64,000 bases of DNA from Bacteroidales bacterium (GTDB taxonomy: Bacteria; Bacteroidota; Bacteroidia; Bacteroidales; UBA932). The stretch covers positions 21,138 to 85,137 of the forward strand of contig JAFWOY010000015.1 of the NCBI GenBank assembly GCA_017509755.1. Direction: 5' to 3'. The translations under genes and the position numbers were made by a program. This document shows positions 7,591 through 16,843 of the stretch, piece after piece; the stretch's first letter is position 1; every line of letters starts with the position of its first letter. Below the pieces are notes generated by a model, which searched no databases, was not told where the DNA came from, and worked only from the letters and a program-made list of their open reading frames with translations.

Positions 7591-9962
7591 ATCGACAGGA
7601 TGTCTTGCAGGAGGCCGCCGGCGGTCTGGCGGGGGCCGGCGCCGGCGCCGCGGATGACCAGCGGCGAAGGATAATCGGCGGTGGTGATGACGGCGCAGTT
7701 GTCGGTTCCGGCCAGCGAATAGAGCGGACTGTCGGGGTCGACGGCCTGCAGACCGATGGATATCTGCCAACGCGGAACGACGCCCCGCCCGGAAGCGGAT
7801 GCGGCCTCGCGCAGCGAAGCGACGTAGCGGAGGCGGCGGCCGGCGGCGCTGGCGGCCGCGTAGGCGGCGGCCAGGTCGGCTTCGGCCGGGAAGGCCTCGA
7901 GACGGATGTCGGCTTCTTCAAGCGGAAGGCCGGCCACGCGGGCGAGAATCAGCGTCTTGCGGAGGACGTCGCGGCCGCTCAGGTCGATGGCCGGGTCCGG
8001 CTCGGTGTATCCTTTCTGGCGGGCATCTTCGACCAACGCAGCAAAATCGTGACCTTCATAGCGGTCGCACAAGTAATTGAGCGTTCCCGAAAGGACGGCC
8101 TCCACGCAGACAAGCGTGTCGCCGGAGACGGCGGCCCGGTCGAGCGCCGCGAGAATCGGCAGGGCCGCACCGACCGTCGTTTCATAACGGAGGCCGACGT
8201 GCGAACGCGCTGCAGCTCCGGTGAGCGCTGCATAGCTTTCATAGCTGCCGGAGAACGGGATCTTGTTGCAGGCCACCACGTTGTAGCCGGCCTTGAACAG
8301 TTGCGGATAGCGGAGCCCCGTCTCTTCACTGGCCGTACAGTCCACGAAGACCGCGTCGGCCAGCGACAGGCCGGCAAGCGCATCGAAGAAGGAACCGGCC
8401 ACGCCCTGTTCCAGGGCGGAAGGATCGACCCCGGCCGAGTCGATCAGATAGCGACGGCTGTTGGCCAGGCCGCAGATCCGCAGGTCCTTGCCGGTCCGGC
8501 GGGCGATGGCGTCGTGGTTCTCCCGGATCATCCGGACCAATGCCTTCCCGACCGTTCCGTAGCCGGCGATGAACAGGTTGACGGTCCGCAGCGGTGAACG
8601 GTCGAAGAATTCCCCGTGGATGGCCCGGATGGCCTCGTCGGCCTTGTCGGAGGCGACGATCACCGAGATGTTCCGTTCGGAAGAGCCCTGCGCCGTAGCC
8701 CGGACCGGAATGCCGCGTGCGCCCAGCGCCGCGAGCATCCGGCCCGTCGCACCGCTGTGTCCCAGGATGTCGTCACCCACCAGGCAGACGATGGAATAGC
8801 CCGTCTCCACCTTGAGCGGCTGGAGTTTTCCCAGGGAGATTTCGTAGGCGAAGCAGGTATCGGCCGCCTGCTTGGCCGCCGGGGCGTCCGCCTCGGCGAT
8901 GGCGATGCACATCGTATGGACCGAAGAGGCCTGCGTGATGAGGATGATGTTGATGCCGGCGCGCGTCAGGGCATCGAACAGCCGGGACGAGAAGCCGGGA
9001 ATCCCGACCATGCCGCTGCCTTCCAGCGAGATCAGCGCGATCTTGTCGGAATTGGCGATGCCCAGCAGCGCCTCTTCGCGGCGCGGCGGGTTCTTCTCCA
9101 CCAGGGTCCCGGGTTCGTCGGGGGCAAAAGTATCTTTTACATAAATGGGAATCCCTTCGTTGATGACGGGCTGGATGGTCGGGGGAAAAATGACTTTCGC
9201 CCCGAAATGGGAGAGTTCCTGCGCAGCGCGGTACGAAATGTTGCGGATGGTCCGCGCCGTGGGAACGGTCTTGGGATTGGTGGTCATGATGCCGGGCACA
9301 TCTGTCCAGATTTCGACCAGGCGGGCCTTGACCGCGACGGCAAAGAGCGAGGCGGTATAGTCGGAACCGCCGCGTCCCAGCGTGGTCACGCGCCCCAGTT
9401 CGTCGGAAGCGATGAAACCGGGCACGATGAACAGCGCCGTATGCGGCTGGCTTTCGACGGCCGCGGCTATTTTCTCATTGGTCAGCGCCGTATCGACGAC
9501 CCCGTTGTGGGTACGGACCAGTTTCCGGGAATCCAGCCAGCGGCAGGGAATGCCCAGCGAAGTGAATTTGGCCGCCAGAATCTTCGTGGAAAACAGCTCG
9601 CCGTAACTCTGGATGGCATCCAGGCTCGCCGGACTGAGTTCCCCCAGCAGGAAGACACCGTGCAGGATACCGCCCAGTGAATCGAACAGGCTGTCCACCG
9701 CAGCGCGGACCTCCGGAATCCGTCCGGCCGGGAGGAGCTGCGTCATCATTTCCTGATGACGGACGGCCAAAGCGTCCAACTCTGCCAGATAGGACTCGTC
9801 CCGCTCGGAAGCGAGCCGGCCCAGCCGGATCAGGGTGTCGGTACAGCCGCTGAGGGCGGAACAGACCAGGATGGTGCGGTCGCGCTCCAGCGATGCGCGC
9901 ACGATTTCGATGATTCTTTCGGGAGAAGAGACGGACGTGCCGCCGAATTTCATCACTTGCAT
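7587..9962 (-). CDS. thrA: Bifunctional aspartokinase / homoserine dehydrogenase
   Basis: Catalyses the first and third steps of the aspartate pathway: phosphorylation of aspartate and reduction of aspartate semialdehyde to homoserine. It is 791 residues. An aspartokinase domain from the N-terminus (KFGGTSVSSPERI; GRGGSDYTASL) is followed by two ACT-type regulatory repeats at about 300-450, then homoserine dehydrogenase from about 458 (NLFIAGYGTVGKALV). The length and order match ThrA/MetL. The metX stop codon overlaps the first codons; start ATGs at 9962 (MQVMKFGG) or 9953 (MKFGG, in a TGATG overlap) are both plausible. Downstream, its stop overlaps the ATG of the repeat ORF. With metX, metY and asd it points towards homoserine and methionine synthesis. 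Confidence 0.97.
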   Translation of the reverse strand: MQVMKFGGTSVSSPERIIEIVRASLERDRTILVCSALSGCTDTLIRLGRLASERDESYLAELDALAVRHQEMMTQLLPAGRIPEVRAAVDSLFDSLGGILHGVFLLGELSPASLDAIQSYGELFSTKILAAKFTSLGIPCRWLDSRKLVRTHNGVVDTALTNEKIAAAVESQPHTALFIVPGFIASDELGRVTTLGRGGSDYTASLFAVAVKARLVEIWTDVPGIMTTNPKTVPTARTIRNISYRAAQELSHFGAKVIFPPTIQPVINEGIPIYVKDTFAPDEPGTLVEKNPPRREEALLGIANSDKIALISLEGSGMVGIPGFSSRLFDALTRAGINIILITQASSVHTMCIAIAEADAPAAKQAADTCFAYEISLGKLQPLKVETGYSIVCLVGDDILGHSGATGRMLAALGARGIPVRATAQGSSERNISVIVASDKADEAIRAIHGEFFDRSPLRTVNLFIAGYGTVGKALVRMIRENHDAIARRTGKDLRICGLANSRRYLIDSAGVDPSALEQGVAGSFFDALAGLSLADAVFVDCTASEETGLRYPQLFKAGYNVVACNKIPFSGSYESYAALTGAAARSHVGLRYETTVGAALPILAALDRAAVSGDTLVCVEAVLSGTLNYLCDRYEGHDFAALVEDARQKGYTEPDPAIDLSGRDVLRKTLILARVAGLPLEEADIRLEAFPAEADLAAAYAAASAAGRRLRYVASLREAASASGRGVVPRWQISIGLQAVDPDSPLYSLAGTDNCAVITTADYPSPLVIRGAGAGPRQTAGGLLQDILSI

Positions 9963-10966
9963 AGCAGATACGGTTCAAGTAATTCTGTCAACTGTTTGGT
10001 TTCTAGCAGGAAACCATCGTGTCCAAAAGACGATGTTAAACGTTTATAAACGGCTCCGGGGATCATCGGCGCCCAGGTTTCAATCTCCGCGGGCGGGAAA
10101 ATCGCATCGGTATCGATGGAGGCGACGAGCGTTTTCGCCCGGATGCGCCCCAGGGCCGCAGCGACGCCGCCGCGCCCCCGACCCACATTGTGGCTGTCCA
10201 CCGCATTGCAAAGATAATAATACGAATACGCATCAAAACCACGTCGCAGCAGTTTTTCGCCTTGATAGCGTTCATACGAGGCAGCCCGTACGGCGAACAG
10301 CGTGTCATCATCGGGCTCGGCCTGGGTCAGACCGTATCCTTCAAAGCAGCGATAGGAGATCAGTGCCTGGGCGCGGGCGCAGCGGAGGCCCGCCGCGCCG
10401 CCCGACAAGTCAACGGCCTGCCGGAAAGTCGGGTCGGCCTCAAGGGCCATCCGCTGCGTCTCGATGCCGGCCGAGAGGAAAGGCGAAACGCGAGGCGCCG
10501 TGGCAATGAAAGCGGCACGGTCGAACAATTCCGGCTCAGAAACAGCCCATTCCACTGCCTGGAAACCGCCGATGGAACTGCCCACCAGCAAATCTACCCG
10601 CTCAATGCTCAAAGCGCGTCGCACTGCAGCCATCGCCGCGACCATATCGCGGACCGTCACAGCCGGGAAATCGAAGTAGTACGGCAGTCCCGTATCCGGA
10701 TTGACCGATGCCGGCCCGGAAGAACCGTAGGGGGAAGCGATCATATTGACGCACACGATGAAGTCGCGTTCGGTATCGAAGAATCTGCCCGGCCCCACCA
10801 TCTCGGGCCACCAGTCTTCCGGATCGCTGTTCGCTGTCAGGGCGTGGCAAATCCAAACCACACGACCGTGCTGAACGCGGGAAGTGTGGTATACCACGTT
10901 CACCCGGTCGAGCCGCCCGCCCGCTTCAAAGGCAAAGTCATCCAGAAAGAGTTCGTGCCGGATCAT
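9953..10966 (-). CDS. metX: Homoserine O-acetyltransferase (MetX family)
   Basis: Acyl-transferase of the alpha/beta-hydrolase fold that activates homoserine as O-acetyl-homoserine for direct sulfhydrylation. It is 337 residues, with the nucleophile Ser131 in VGSSIGGFQ, a catalytic Asp in IDTDAIFP and a catalytic His in FGHDGFL. The family start region (VVWICHALTANSD) is intact. Acetyl versus succinyl donor cannot be decided from these motifs alone; acetyl is expected because an O-acetylhomoserine sulfhydrylase-type gene is coupled upstream. The start codon overlaps the metY stop as ATGA (10963-10966), and its own stop overlaps the thrA start, so metY-metX-thrA form one translationally coupled unit. 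Confidence 0.94.
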   Translation of the reverse strand: MIRHELFLDDFAFEAGGRLDRVNVVYHTSRVQHGRVVWICHALTANSDPEDWWPEMVGPGRFFDTERDFIVCVNMIASPYGSSGPASVNPDTGLPYYFDFPAVTVRDMVAAMAAVRRALSIERVDLLVGSSIGGFQAVEWAVSEPELFDRAAFIATAPRVSPFLSAGIETQRMALEADPTFRQAVDLSGGAAGLRCARAQALISYRCFEGYGLTQAEPDDDTLFAVRAASYERYQGEKLLRRGFDAYSYYYLCNAVDSHNVGRGRGGVAAALGRIRAKTLVASIDTDAIFPPAEIETWAPMIPGAVYKRLTSSFGHDGFLLETKQLTELLEPYLLCK

Positions 10967-12249
10967 ACGTGCGCCGCTTCGAGTGCCTGCCGGAGATCTT
11001 CGATGATGTCGTCGGCATCTTCCAGCCCGATGCTCAGCCGCATCAAGTCGGGGGCGATACCGGCTGCACGCAACTGTTCATCCGAAAGCTGCCGATGCGT
11101 GTGCGAAGCCGGATGCAGGATGCAACTGTGGCAGTCGGCCACGTGCGTCTCGATGGTGATGAGTTTCAGGGCATCCATAAAGCGGTTATCGAACGCCCGC
11201 CCGCCTTTCAGGCCCAGGCAGAGGACGCCGCTGGAGCCTTCGGGAAGGTATTTGAGCGCTTTTTCGTGCTGGCTGTCGCCGGGCAGTCCCGGGTATTTCA
11301 CCCAGGCCACGTCGGGATGGCGCTGCAGGAAGCGCGCGATTTCCAGCGCGCTTTCGCAATGGCGCGGCACGCGGAGGTGCAGCGTCTGCAAGCCGAGATT
11401 CAGATAGAAGGCATTCTGCGGGCTCTGGATGGATCCCAGGTCACGCATCAGGTGGGTCGTAGCCTTGGTGATATAAGCCGCCCGGCCGAAGGCTTTCGTA
11501 TAGACCAGCCCGTGATAGGAAGCATCGGGCGTGCACAGGCCTGGGAAGTTGTCGGCATGGGCTTCCCAGTCAAAATTGCCGCTGTCCACCAGCGCGCCGC
11601 CGACCGCCACGCCCTGGCCGTCCATGTATTTGGTCGTGGAATGGGTCACGATGTCGGCGCCCCACTCGAAGGGCCGGCAATTCACGGGCGTAGGGAAGGT
11701 ATTGTCCACGATGAGGGGCACGCCGTGCGCATGGGCGATCCGGGCGAATTTCTCGATGTCAAGCACTTCCACGCCGGGATTGGACAGGGTCTCCCCGAAG
11801 AGGAGCTTGGTTTCCGGCCGGAAGGCCGCCGCAATCACGTCTTCCGGATCGTCGGGATTGACGAAAGTGACGGCGATGCCCATTTTTTCCAGCGTGACGC
11901 CCAGCAGGTTGAAAGTGCCGCCATAGATGTTGGCCGCACTGACGATATGGTCGCCGGCCTGGCAGATGTTCAGGCAGGCGAAGAGATTGGCGGCCTGGCC
12001 CGAAGAAGTCAGCATCGCACCCACGCCTCCTTCCAGGTCGGCAATCTTGGCTGCCACATGGTCGTTGGTCGGATTCTGGAGCCGGGTGTAGAAATACCCG
12101 CTCTCCTCCAGATCGAACAACCGTCCCATCTGGTCTGACGTCTCATATTTGAAAGTCGTACTCTGAATGACCGGAATCTGTCGGGGTTCTCCTTTGCCGG
12201 GCTGGTAGCCCGCGTGCACGCAGCGCGTGCCGATGCCTTGCTTTTTCAT
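10963..12249 (-). CDS. metY: O-acetylhomoserine aminocarboxypropyltransferase (sulfhydrylase), PLP enzyme
   Basis: Cys/Met-metabolism PLP enzyme expected to make homocysteine from O-acetylhomoserine and sulfide. It is 428 residues from the ATG at 12249 (MKKQGIGTRCVHAGY). The PLP lysine is K207 in HSTTKYMDGQG, with the substrate-loop signature YTRLQNPTND at about 54-63. A longer start at 12276 is possible but would place the -7 promoter box inside the coding sequence. The length (about 430) and the Asn-Pro-Thr signature fit the MetY branch better than MetB/MetC (about 380-390). It is the first gene of the met/thr unit and is transcribed divergently from the Lrp-type regulator, which is a natural candidate regulator. 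Confidence 0.93.
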   Translation of the reverse strand: MKKQGIGTRCVHAGYQPGKGEPRQIPVIQSTTFKYETSDQMGRLFDLEESGYFYTRLQNPTNDHVAAKIADLEGGVGAMLTSSGQAANLFACLNICQAGDHIVSAANIYGGTFNLLGVTLEKMGIAVTFVNPDDPEDVIAAAFRPETKLLFGETLSNPGVEVLDIEKFARIAHAHGVPLIVDNTFPTPVNCRPFEWGADIVTHSTTKYMDGQGVAVGGALVDSGNFDWEAHADNFPGLCTPDASYHGLVYTKAFGRAAYITKATTHLMRDLGSIQSPQNAFYLNLGLQTLHLRVPRHCESALEIARFLQRHPDVAWVKYPGLPGDSQHEKALKYLPEGSSGVLCLGLKGGRAFDNRFMDALKLITIETHVADCHSCILHPASHTHRQLSDEQLRAAGIAPDLMRLSIGLEDADDIIEDLRQALEAAHV

Positions 12250-12273
12250 GGTGTGTCTCTCTTCTGTCGGATG

Positions 12274-12304
12274 CAAAGATAGAGACCGGCCGGAAAACGC
12301 ACAA
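12274..12304 (-). promoter_or_regulatory. Promoter of the metY-metX-thrA unit
   Basis: On the minus strand TATCTTTG (12274-12281) matches the Bacteroidetes -7 consensus TAnnTTTG, with TTG 20 bp upstream (12302-12304). The predicted start of transcription is about 12267, leaving a leader of about 18 nt before the metY ATG. Confidence 0.7.
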
Positions 12305-12332
12305 TAGTCTGTAAAAATTCGGAAAATATTTC

Positions 12333-12340
12333 TAAATTTG
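12333..12340 (+). promoter_or_regulatory. -7 box of the Lrp regulator promoter
   Basis: TAAATTTG matches TAnnTTTG and lies 65 bp upstream of the lrp-type ATG in an AT-rich divergent region. It has no clear TTG at the -33 position. An Lrp-type operator could lie in the AT-rich stretch 12341-12400. Confidence 0.45.
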
Positions 12341-12405
12341 CCACTATAAACACAGTATTTAGATTAATTTTCTAATTTTCATCCAATAATTAGAACAATA
12401 CTCCC

Positions 12406-12870
12406 ATGTCTGCTTCCCTCGACAGCATCGACCTCCAGATCCTGCGCTGCCTGCAGGAAGACGCCCGCCAGACAACCAAGGAACTGGCGGCGAAGGTCAA
12501 CCTCTCCACCACGCCCGTGTTCGAGCGGCTCAAAAGACTGGAACGCGAAGGCTACATCCGGCAGTACGTCGCCATCCTCGACGCGGAGAAGCTCGATCTG
12601 GGCTTCGAGGTCTACTGCTCTGTCAAGCTGAAACAGATGTCGCGCGACGTGGCCCGCGACTTCACCCGGATGATCCGCCAGATTCCCCAGGTCGCGGAAT
12701 GCTACAACATTTCAGGCGAATACGACTACCTGCTCAAGATCCGCGCCCGCAACATGAAGCAGTACAACGATTTCATCATCAACACCCTCGGCACCCTCGA
12801 CACCATCGGCAGCATCCAGTCATCGTTCGTGATGAACGAGATCAAACACAGTTACGGCCTTTGTCTATGA
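12406..12870 (+). CDS. Lrp/AsnC-family transcriptional regulator
   Basis: DNA-binding regulator of 154 residues, usually of amino-acid metabolism. An N-terminal winged helix-turn-helix (ILRCLQEDARQTTKELAAKVNLSTTPVFERLKRL, in two overlapping motifs, residues about 10-45) is followed by a RAM/AsnC ligand-binding beta-alpha-beta domain (residues about 70-145). It is transcribed divergently from metY with 156 bp between start codons, so it probably controls the methionine/aspartate unit. Its last codon overlaps the start of the UvrA paralogue as ATGA (12867-12870), which couples a metabolic regulator to a DNA-repair-type ATPase. The reason for that pairing is not obvious from sequence. Confidence 0.95.
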   Translation: MSASLDSIDLQILRCLQEDARQTTKELAAKVNLSTTPVFERLKRLEREGYIRQYVAILDAEKLDLGFEVYCSVKLKQMSRDVARDFTRMIRQIPQVAECYNISGEYDYLLKIRARNMKQYNDFIINTLGTLDTIGSIQSSFVMNEIKHSYGLCL

Positions 12871-15131
12871 ACACTTTCGATACGATCCGCATCCGCGGGG
12901 CGCGCGAAAACAACCTGCGCGACCTCTCGCTCGACATACCCAAATACAAGATCACGATCTTTACCGGCGTCTCCGGCTCCGGAAAAAGTTCGCTGGTGAT
13001 GGATACCATCGCGGCCAAAAGCCGCCGGGAACTCAACGACACCTTCCCTACCTTCGTCCAGCAGTATCTTCCGAAATACGGACGTCCGAAAGTCGATTCA
13101 ATCGAAGGGCTTCCCATCGCCATCGTCATCGACCAGAAAAAGCCGGCGCAGAATTCCCGTTCCACCGTCGGTACCTATACGGATATATACGCTTTGATAC
13201 GCCTGCTCTTCTCGCGCGTGGGCAAACCGTTCGTGGGCTACTCCGACAGTTTCAGCTTCAACCATCCGCAGGGCAGCTGCCCGCGCTGCGCCGGTCTGGG
13301 CGAAATCCGGGAACTCGACATCCACAAGCTCGTGGATTTCGACAAAAGTCTCAACGACGAGGATACCATCCACTACATTGCCTTCGGCAAAGGCGGCTGG
13401 CGCTGGATCCGCTACGCCCGCAGCGGCCTGTTCGATCTCGACAAGAAGATCAAGGACTACACGCCTGAAGAACTCGACCTGTTCCTCAACAGCCCGCAGA
13501 TCCGGCTGAAGAACCCGCCGGCCGGCTGGCCGAAGAGCGCGAAATACGAGGGCCTGATCCCGCGGATGTACCGCAGCATCATCAATTCGGAGGAGGGGCT
13601 GCTGCATGCGGCCGTCTTGAATCCGATGCTCACGATGGGCACCTGTCCGGATTGCGGCGGCACAAGACTCAATCCCAAGGTCCTCAGCTGCAAGATCGAA
13701 GGGCTGAACATCGCGGAGGTATGCGCCATGTCCATCTCCCGGCTGAACGCCTGGATCCGGAGCCTGGGCAACCCGCTGGCCGTCGACCTGAAGGCCGCCA
13801 TCGGGGAACGGCTTTCCGCCCTGGAGGAGATCGGCCTCGGCTACCTGTCGCTCAGCCGGCCGGTCGGCACGCTTTCGGGCGGCGAGGCCCAACGCTGCAA
13901 GATTGCGAAATATATCAACTCATCCCTGTCGGATGTGCTGTACATCCTGGACGAACCTAGTGTCGGGCTGCATCCCCGCGACATCGAGCGGCTGAAACGC
14001 TCGGTCCGCCGGCTGCGCGACCGGGGCAACACCGTCCTGCTGGTGGAGCACCATCCGGAGATGATCCGCATCGCCGACCACATTGTGGACCTCGGCCCCG
14101 GACCGGGGATCGACGGCGGCCAGATCCTCTTCGAGGGTACGTTCGAGGCATTGCTCCGGAGTGACACGGCTACAGGGCACCTCGTGGAGGAGCGGCTGCC
14201 TTTCAAGGAAGCGCCGCGAATCGGAAGCAAATCATTCTGCGTGGAGCACGCATCCTTGAACAACCTGCGGGACCTCAGCATTGATTTTCCGCTGAGCGTT
14301 TTCGGCGTAGTGGCGGGCGTGGCCGGTTCCGGCAAAAGTTCGCTGATGGAGTGCTTCCGGCGGCAATATCCCGATCCTTCACAAGTCATCTATATCAGCC
14401 AGAAGAACATCGGGGTGAGCCTGCGTTCCACGCCCGGAACCTATATGGACGTGGCCGGTGACATCCGCAAAGCGTTCGCACGGGCGCATAAGATGAAGGA
14501 AGCGTATTTTACCTTCAACGGAGCAGGCGCCTGCCCGGTCTGTGGGGGCAAAGGCGTCATCGTGTCGGAGATGGCGTTCATGGATGCGATCGAGACAACC
14601 TGCGAGGCCTGCGGCGGACTGCGCTACCGGGACGAGGCTTTGCGCTACACGCTCACAAGCCCTTCGACGGGCGAAACGCTGAACATCGCGCAGGCGATGG
14701 ACCTGTCGGTCCGACTGGCTTCTGCCTTCTTTGCCGGAACCGTCATCGAACAAAAACTGCGGCCGCTGGTCGCCGTCGGCCTGCAATACCTGCACCTGAA
14801 CCAGGCGCTCTCGACGCTTTCGGGCGGCGAACTCCAGCGTCTCAAACTGGCTTCCTATCTGGGCGAGGAAGGAAAGATATTCATCGTCGACGAGCCCACC
14901 GACGGCCTGCATATCAAGGATATCCGGCACATCATCCAACTATTTGACACGCTGGTGGAACGCGGCAATACGGTCTATATGATCGAGCACAACCTCGATG
15001 TCATCCGCAGCGCCGATTATCTTCTGGAACTCGGTCCGGGCGCTGGCGAGGAAGGAGGGCGTCTCCTCTACGCTGGCTCCCCCGCCGGCCTGCACAACTG
15101 TCCCGACTCCGTCACTGCCGGCTATTTATAA
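12867..15131 (+). CDS. Short UvrA paralogue (excinuclease ATPase-like, no UvrB-binding domain)
   Basis: ABC-type DNA-binding ATPase of 754 residues, against about 940 in housekeeping UvrA. It has two nucleotide-binding halves: Walker A GVSGSGKSS at about 34-42 and GVAGSGKSS at about 484-492. The signatures TLSGGEAQR and TLSGGELQR are each followed by Walker B with DEP. Zinc-finger cysteine pairs occur near 138/141, 259/262, 555/558 and 578/581. The stretch between the first Walker A region and the first CPRC finger is short, so the UvrB-binding domain is missing. This fits the UvrA2/UvrA3-like paralogues linked to drug tolerance or unknown roles rather than to the UvrABC incision complex. It is translationally coupled to the Lrp gene. 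Confidence 0.9.
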   Translation: MNTFDTIRIRGARENNLRDLSLDIPKYKITIFTGVSGSGKSSLVMDTIAAKSRRELNDTFPTFVQQYLPKYGRPKVDSIEGLPIAIVIDQKKPAQNSRSTVGTYTDIYALIRLLFSRVGKPFVGYSDSFSFNHPQGSCPRCAGLGEIRELDIHKLVDFDKSLNDEDTIHYIAFGKGGWRWIRYARSGLFDLDKKIKDYTPEELDLFLNSPQIRLKNPPAGWPKSAKYEGLIPRMYRSIINSEEGLLHAAVLNPMLTMGTCPDCGGTRLNPKVLSCKIEGLNIAEVCAMSISRLNAWIRSLGNPLAVDLKAAIGERLSALEEIGLGYLSLSRPVGTLSGGEAQRCKIAKYINSSLSDVLYILDEPSVGLHPRDIERLKRSVRRLRDRGNTVLLVEHHPEMIRIADHIVDLGPGPGIDGGQILFEGTFEALLRSDTATGHLVEERLPFKEAPRIGSKSFCVEHASLNNLRDLSIDFPLSVFGVVAGVAGSGKSSLMECFRRQYPDPSQVIYISQKNIGVSLRSTPGTYMDVAGDIRKAFARAHKMKEAYFTFNGAGACPVCGGKGVIVSEMAFMDAIETTCEACGGLRYRDEALRYTLTSPSTGETLNIAQAMDLSVRLASAFFAGTVIEQKLRPLVAVGLQYLHLNQALSTLSGGELQRLKLASYLGEEGKIFIVDEPTDGLHIKDIRHIIQLFDTLVERGNTVYMIEHNLDVIRSADYLLELGPGAGEEGGRLLYAGSPAGLHNCPDSVTAGYL

Positions 15132-15135
15132 GATG

Positions 15136-15400
15136 GACGCCCCTTGTGCCCGCCTGCCTGTCGCTTACAGGCGGACGCGTACTTGCTTCAGGGCCCATTC
15201 ATACAGATCCGGCCGGACCGGATTGGCCGCACGCAGCGTTGCCACTCGGGACTCAGCAGCGGAATGATATTTTCCGGAATGATCGCTATACCGCGGCTCA
15301 TCTCCACGATCCGCAGCAAAACATCCACACGGCCGCCTCGAAATCTTCTGCCTCCTCCAGATCTTCTACAATGGCCTGCATCACTAGCCTTCCTCCTCAA
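15136..15400 (-). pseudogene. Possible remnant of a LysR/OxyR-type regulator C-terminus
   Basis: In the 287-bp gap after the hydrolase stop, one minus-strand frame (about 15340 down to 15215) reads VLLRIVEMSRGIAIIPENI, which resembles the end of LysR/OxyR effector domains. The frame then breaks. A neighbouring frame continues with PDLYEWALKQVRVRL and a stop near 15158, like a LysR tail. No start or N-terminal part is present. I infer a decayed, frameshifted 3' fragment. The resemblance is by eye only and could be chance. Confidence 0.3.
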
Positions 15401-15418
15401 CGTCGCTATTCAAGCTGG

Positions 15419-16720
15419 TCAACGGGCAAGGCTGCTGAGCCAGTCGGCGAGCAGTTGGAGGACTTTCGGGGAGATGGTTTCTTCGAGTTGGGAATATTCG
15501 GCGGCTTCGCCGGTCTGGCAGGTTTGGAAGAGATGGTTGACACCTTCGACGGGAACGATTTGTGACCGGGGTGAGGCCGGCAACCCCTTCCGGAGCGCAT
15601 CGAGATTGACAGTACAATCGACCTGCGTGTCGCGGGTCCCGTTTAAGGCGAGGACCGGGCAGGAGATATCACCGAGCCGGTCGGACAGATCGAGGCTGAC
15701 AAAAAACCGCAGATAAGGCGTTCCGAGTTGAGCCTGGACGGCAGCCAGGTTCTGCTGCAAGGCCGTCGGCAGGTCGAAACCGGCCGGGGAAGGCAGGGAA
15801 CGGCCATCTTTGACTGCGTCGAAGGTTTCGGACAAAGCCTTGCAGTAACGATCAGTGGTAGCTTCATCGAGGCCGGCTGCCTGCAAAGCGTGCCGGTTCT
15901 GCGCCAGCAGAGTCTGGGCGCCCGACACGGCCATTCCGGCCAGACTCACGATGAAGTCGGCTTTCTTCTCCGCTGCAAGCATGAAGGCAATCGTGCCACC
16001 CTCGCTGTGGCCGATCACGCCCACACAGTCGAAGCGTTCGCGCAGCAAGGCAAGGCCGGCTGCGGCATCTTGCTTCAGGTCTTCCGTTGTCATGTGGATG
16101 ACATCCCCGGTGGATTCCCCAAAGCCGCGGTCATCATAGCGCAGCGTAGCGATGCCTTGCCGGGCCAGATAGTCGGCAATCACGGCAAAAGGCTTGTGCT
16201 CGAACAAAGTTTCATCGCGGTCCTGCTGCCCGCTGCCGGTAACCAGCAGACAAACGGGCGTAGAACGGCTATAGTTTTCCGGCAAAACCAGTGTTCCGCG
16301 CAAGACCGCATCACCATTGGCGAAAGAGACTTCCTGGGCCGTATAAGGGAACGGCAACTGCGGCGTTTGCGGCCGCTTACGCACCGGCACGCCCTGGGTC
16401 AGCGTCATGGCGAACGACACACCGTGTTGCGTAAAAGTTCCGATGATCTTCTCGCCGAATTGATAGCCTTCATAAAAGGCATTGATCGCGGGGATATCGA
16501 TGCGGAGCGCGCCATGCGAGGTCTGCGACGCTTCAGCCGGAATTCCCTTGGCACCTTGATCCGGCACATCCAGCGTACAAGACTCACCAGATAAATTGAA
16601 TACCAGTCTCAGTGAAACCCCTTGTACTTCCATCGTACCGGACCAGCTTCCCGAAGGAACCTGGGCTTGGCACAATGAAAAACAGGACAGGAGCAAGAGC
16701 GAAAAAAGGATCCGTTTCAT
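15419..16720 (-). CDS. Secreted alpha/beta hydrolase
   Basis: Exported hydrolase of 433 residues with an unknown ester or amide substrate. The signal peptide is residues 1-19 (MKRILFSLLLLSCFSLCQA). Residues about 20-120 form a beta-rich N-terminal domain of the DUF3887-like or lipocalin-like kind often fused to these enzymes. An alpha/beta-hydrolase domain follows, with the oxyanion region LLVTGSGQQDRDE, the nucleophile Ser239 in IGHSEGGT, an Asp in LNGTRDTQVD and a His in GVNHLFQ. It stands alone, divergent from the metallo-hydrolase lipoprotein gene, and has its own good promoter. Confidence 0.9.
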   Translation of the reverse strand: MKRILFSLLLLSCFSLCQAQVPSGSWSGTMEVQGVSLRLVFNLSGESCTLDVPDQGAKGIPAEASQTSHGALRIDIPAINAFYEGYQFGEKIIGTFTQHGVSFAMTLTQGVPVRKRPQTPQLPFPYTAQEVSFANGDAVLRGTLVLPENYSRSTPVCLLVTGSGQQDRDETLFEHKPFAVIADYLARQGIATLRYDDRGFGESTGDVIHMTTEDLKQDAAAGLALLRERFDCVGVIGHSEGGTIAFMLAAEKKADFIVSLAGMAVSGAQTLLAQNRHALQAAGLDEATTDRYCKALSETFDAVKDGRSLPSPAGFDLPTALQQNLAAVQAQLGTPYLRFFVSLDLSDRLGDISCPVLALNGTRDTQVDCTVNLDALRKGLPASPRSQIVPVEGVNHLFQTCQTGEAAEYSQLEETISPKVLQLLADWLSSLAR

Positions 16721-16742
16721 AGCCGTGTGTTTTTTGGTTATA

Positions 16743-16772
16743 CAAAATTAGTACAATCTGTCCAGTTTGCAA
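16743..16772 (-). promoter_or_regulatory. Promoter of the alpha/beta hydrolase gene
   Basis: On the minus strand TAATTTTG (16743-16750) fits TAnnTTTG, with TTG 19 bp upstream (16770-16772). It gives a leader of about 15 nt. A weaker plus-strand box, TATCTTTA (16790-16797), could serve the divergent lipoprotein gene. Confidence 0.6.
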
Positions 16773-16843
16773 ATCTGCAGCAGATACCTTATCTTTACAC
16801 TATGAAGAAAACTTCGCTGTTTTGACTATTTGATACAAAGACC

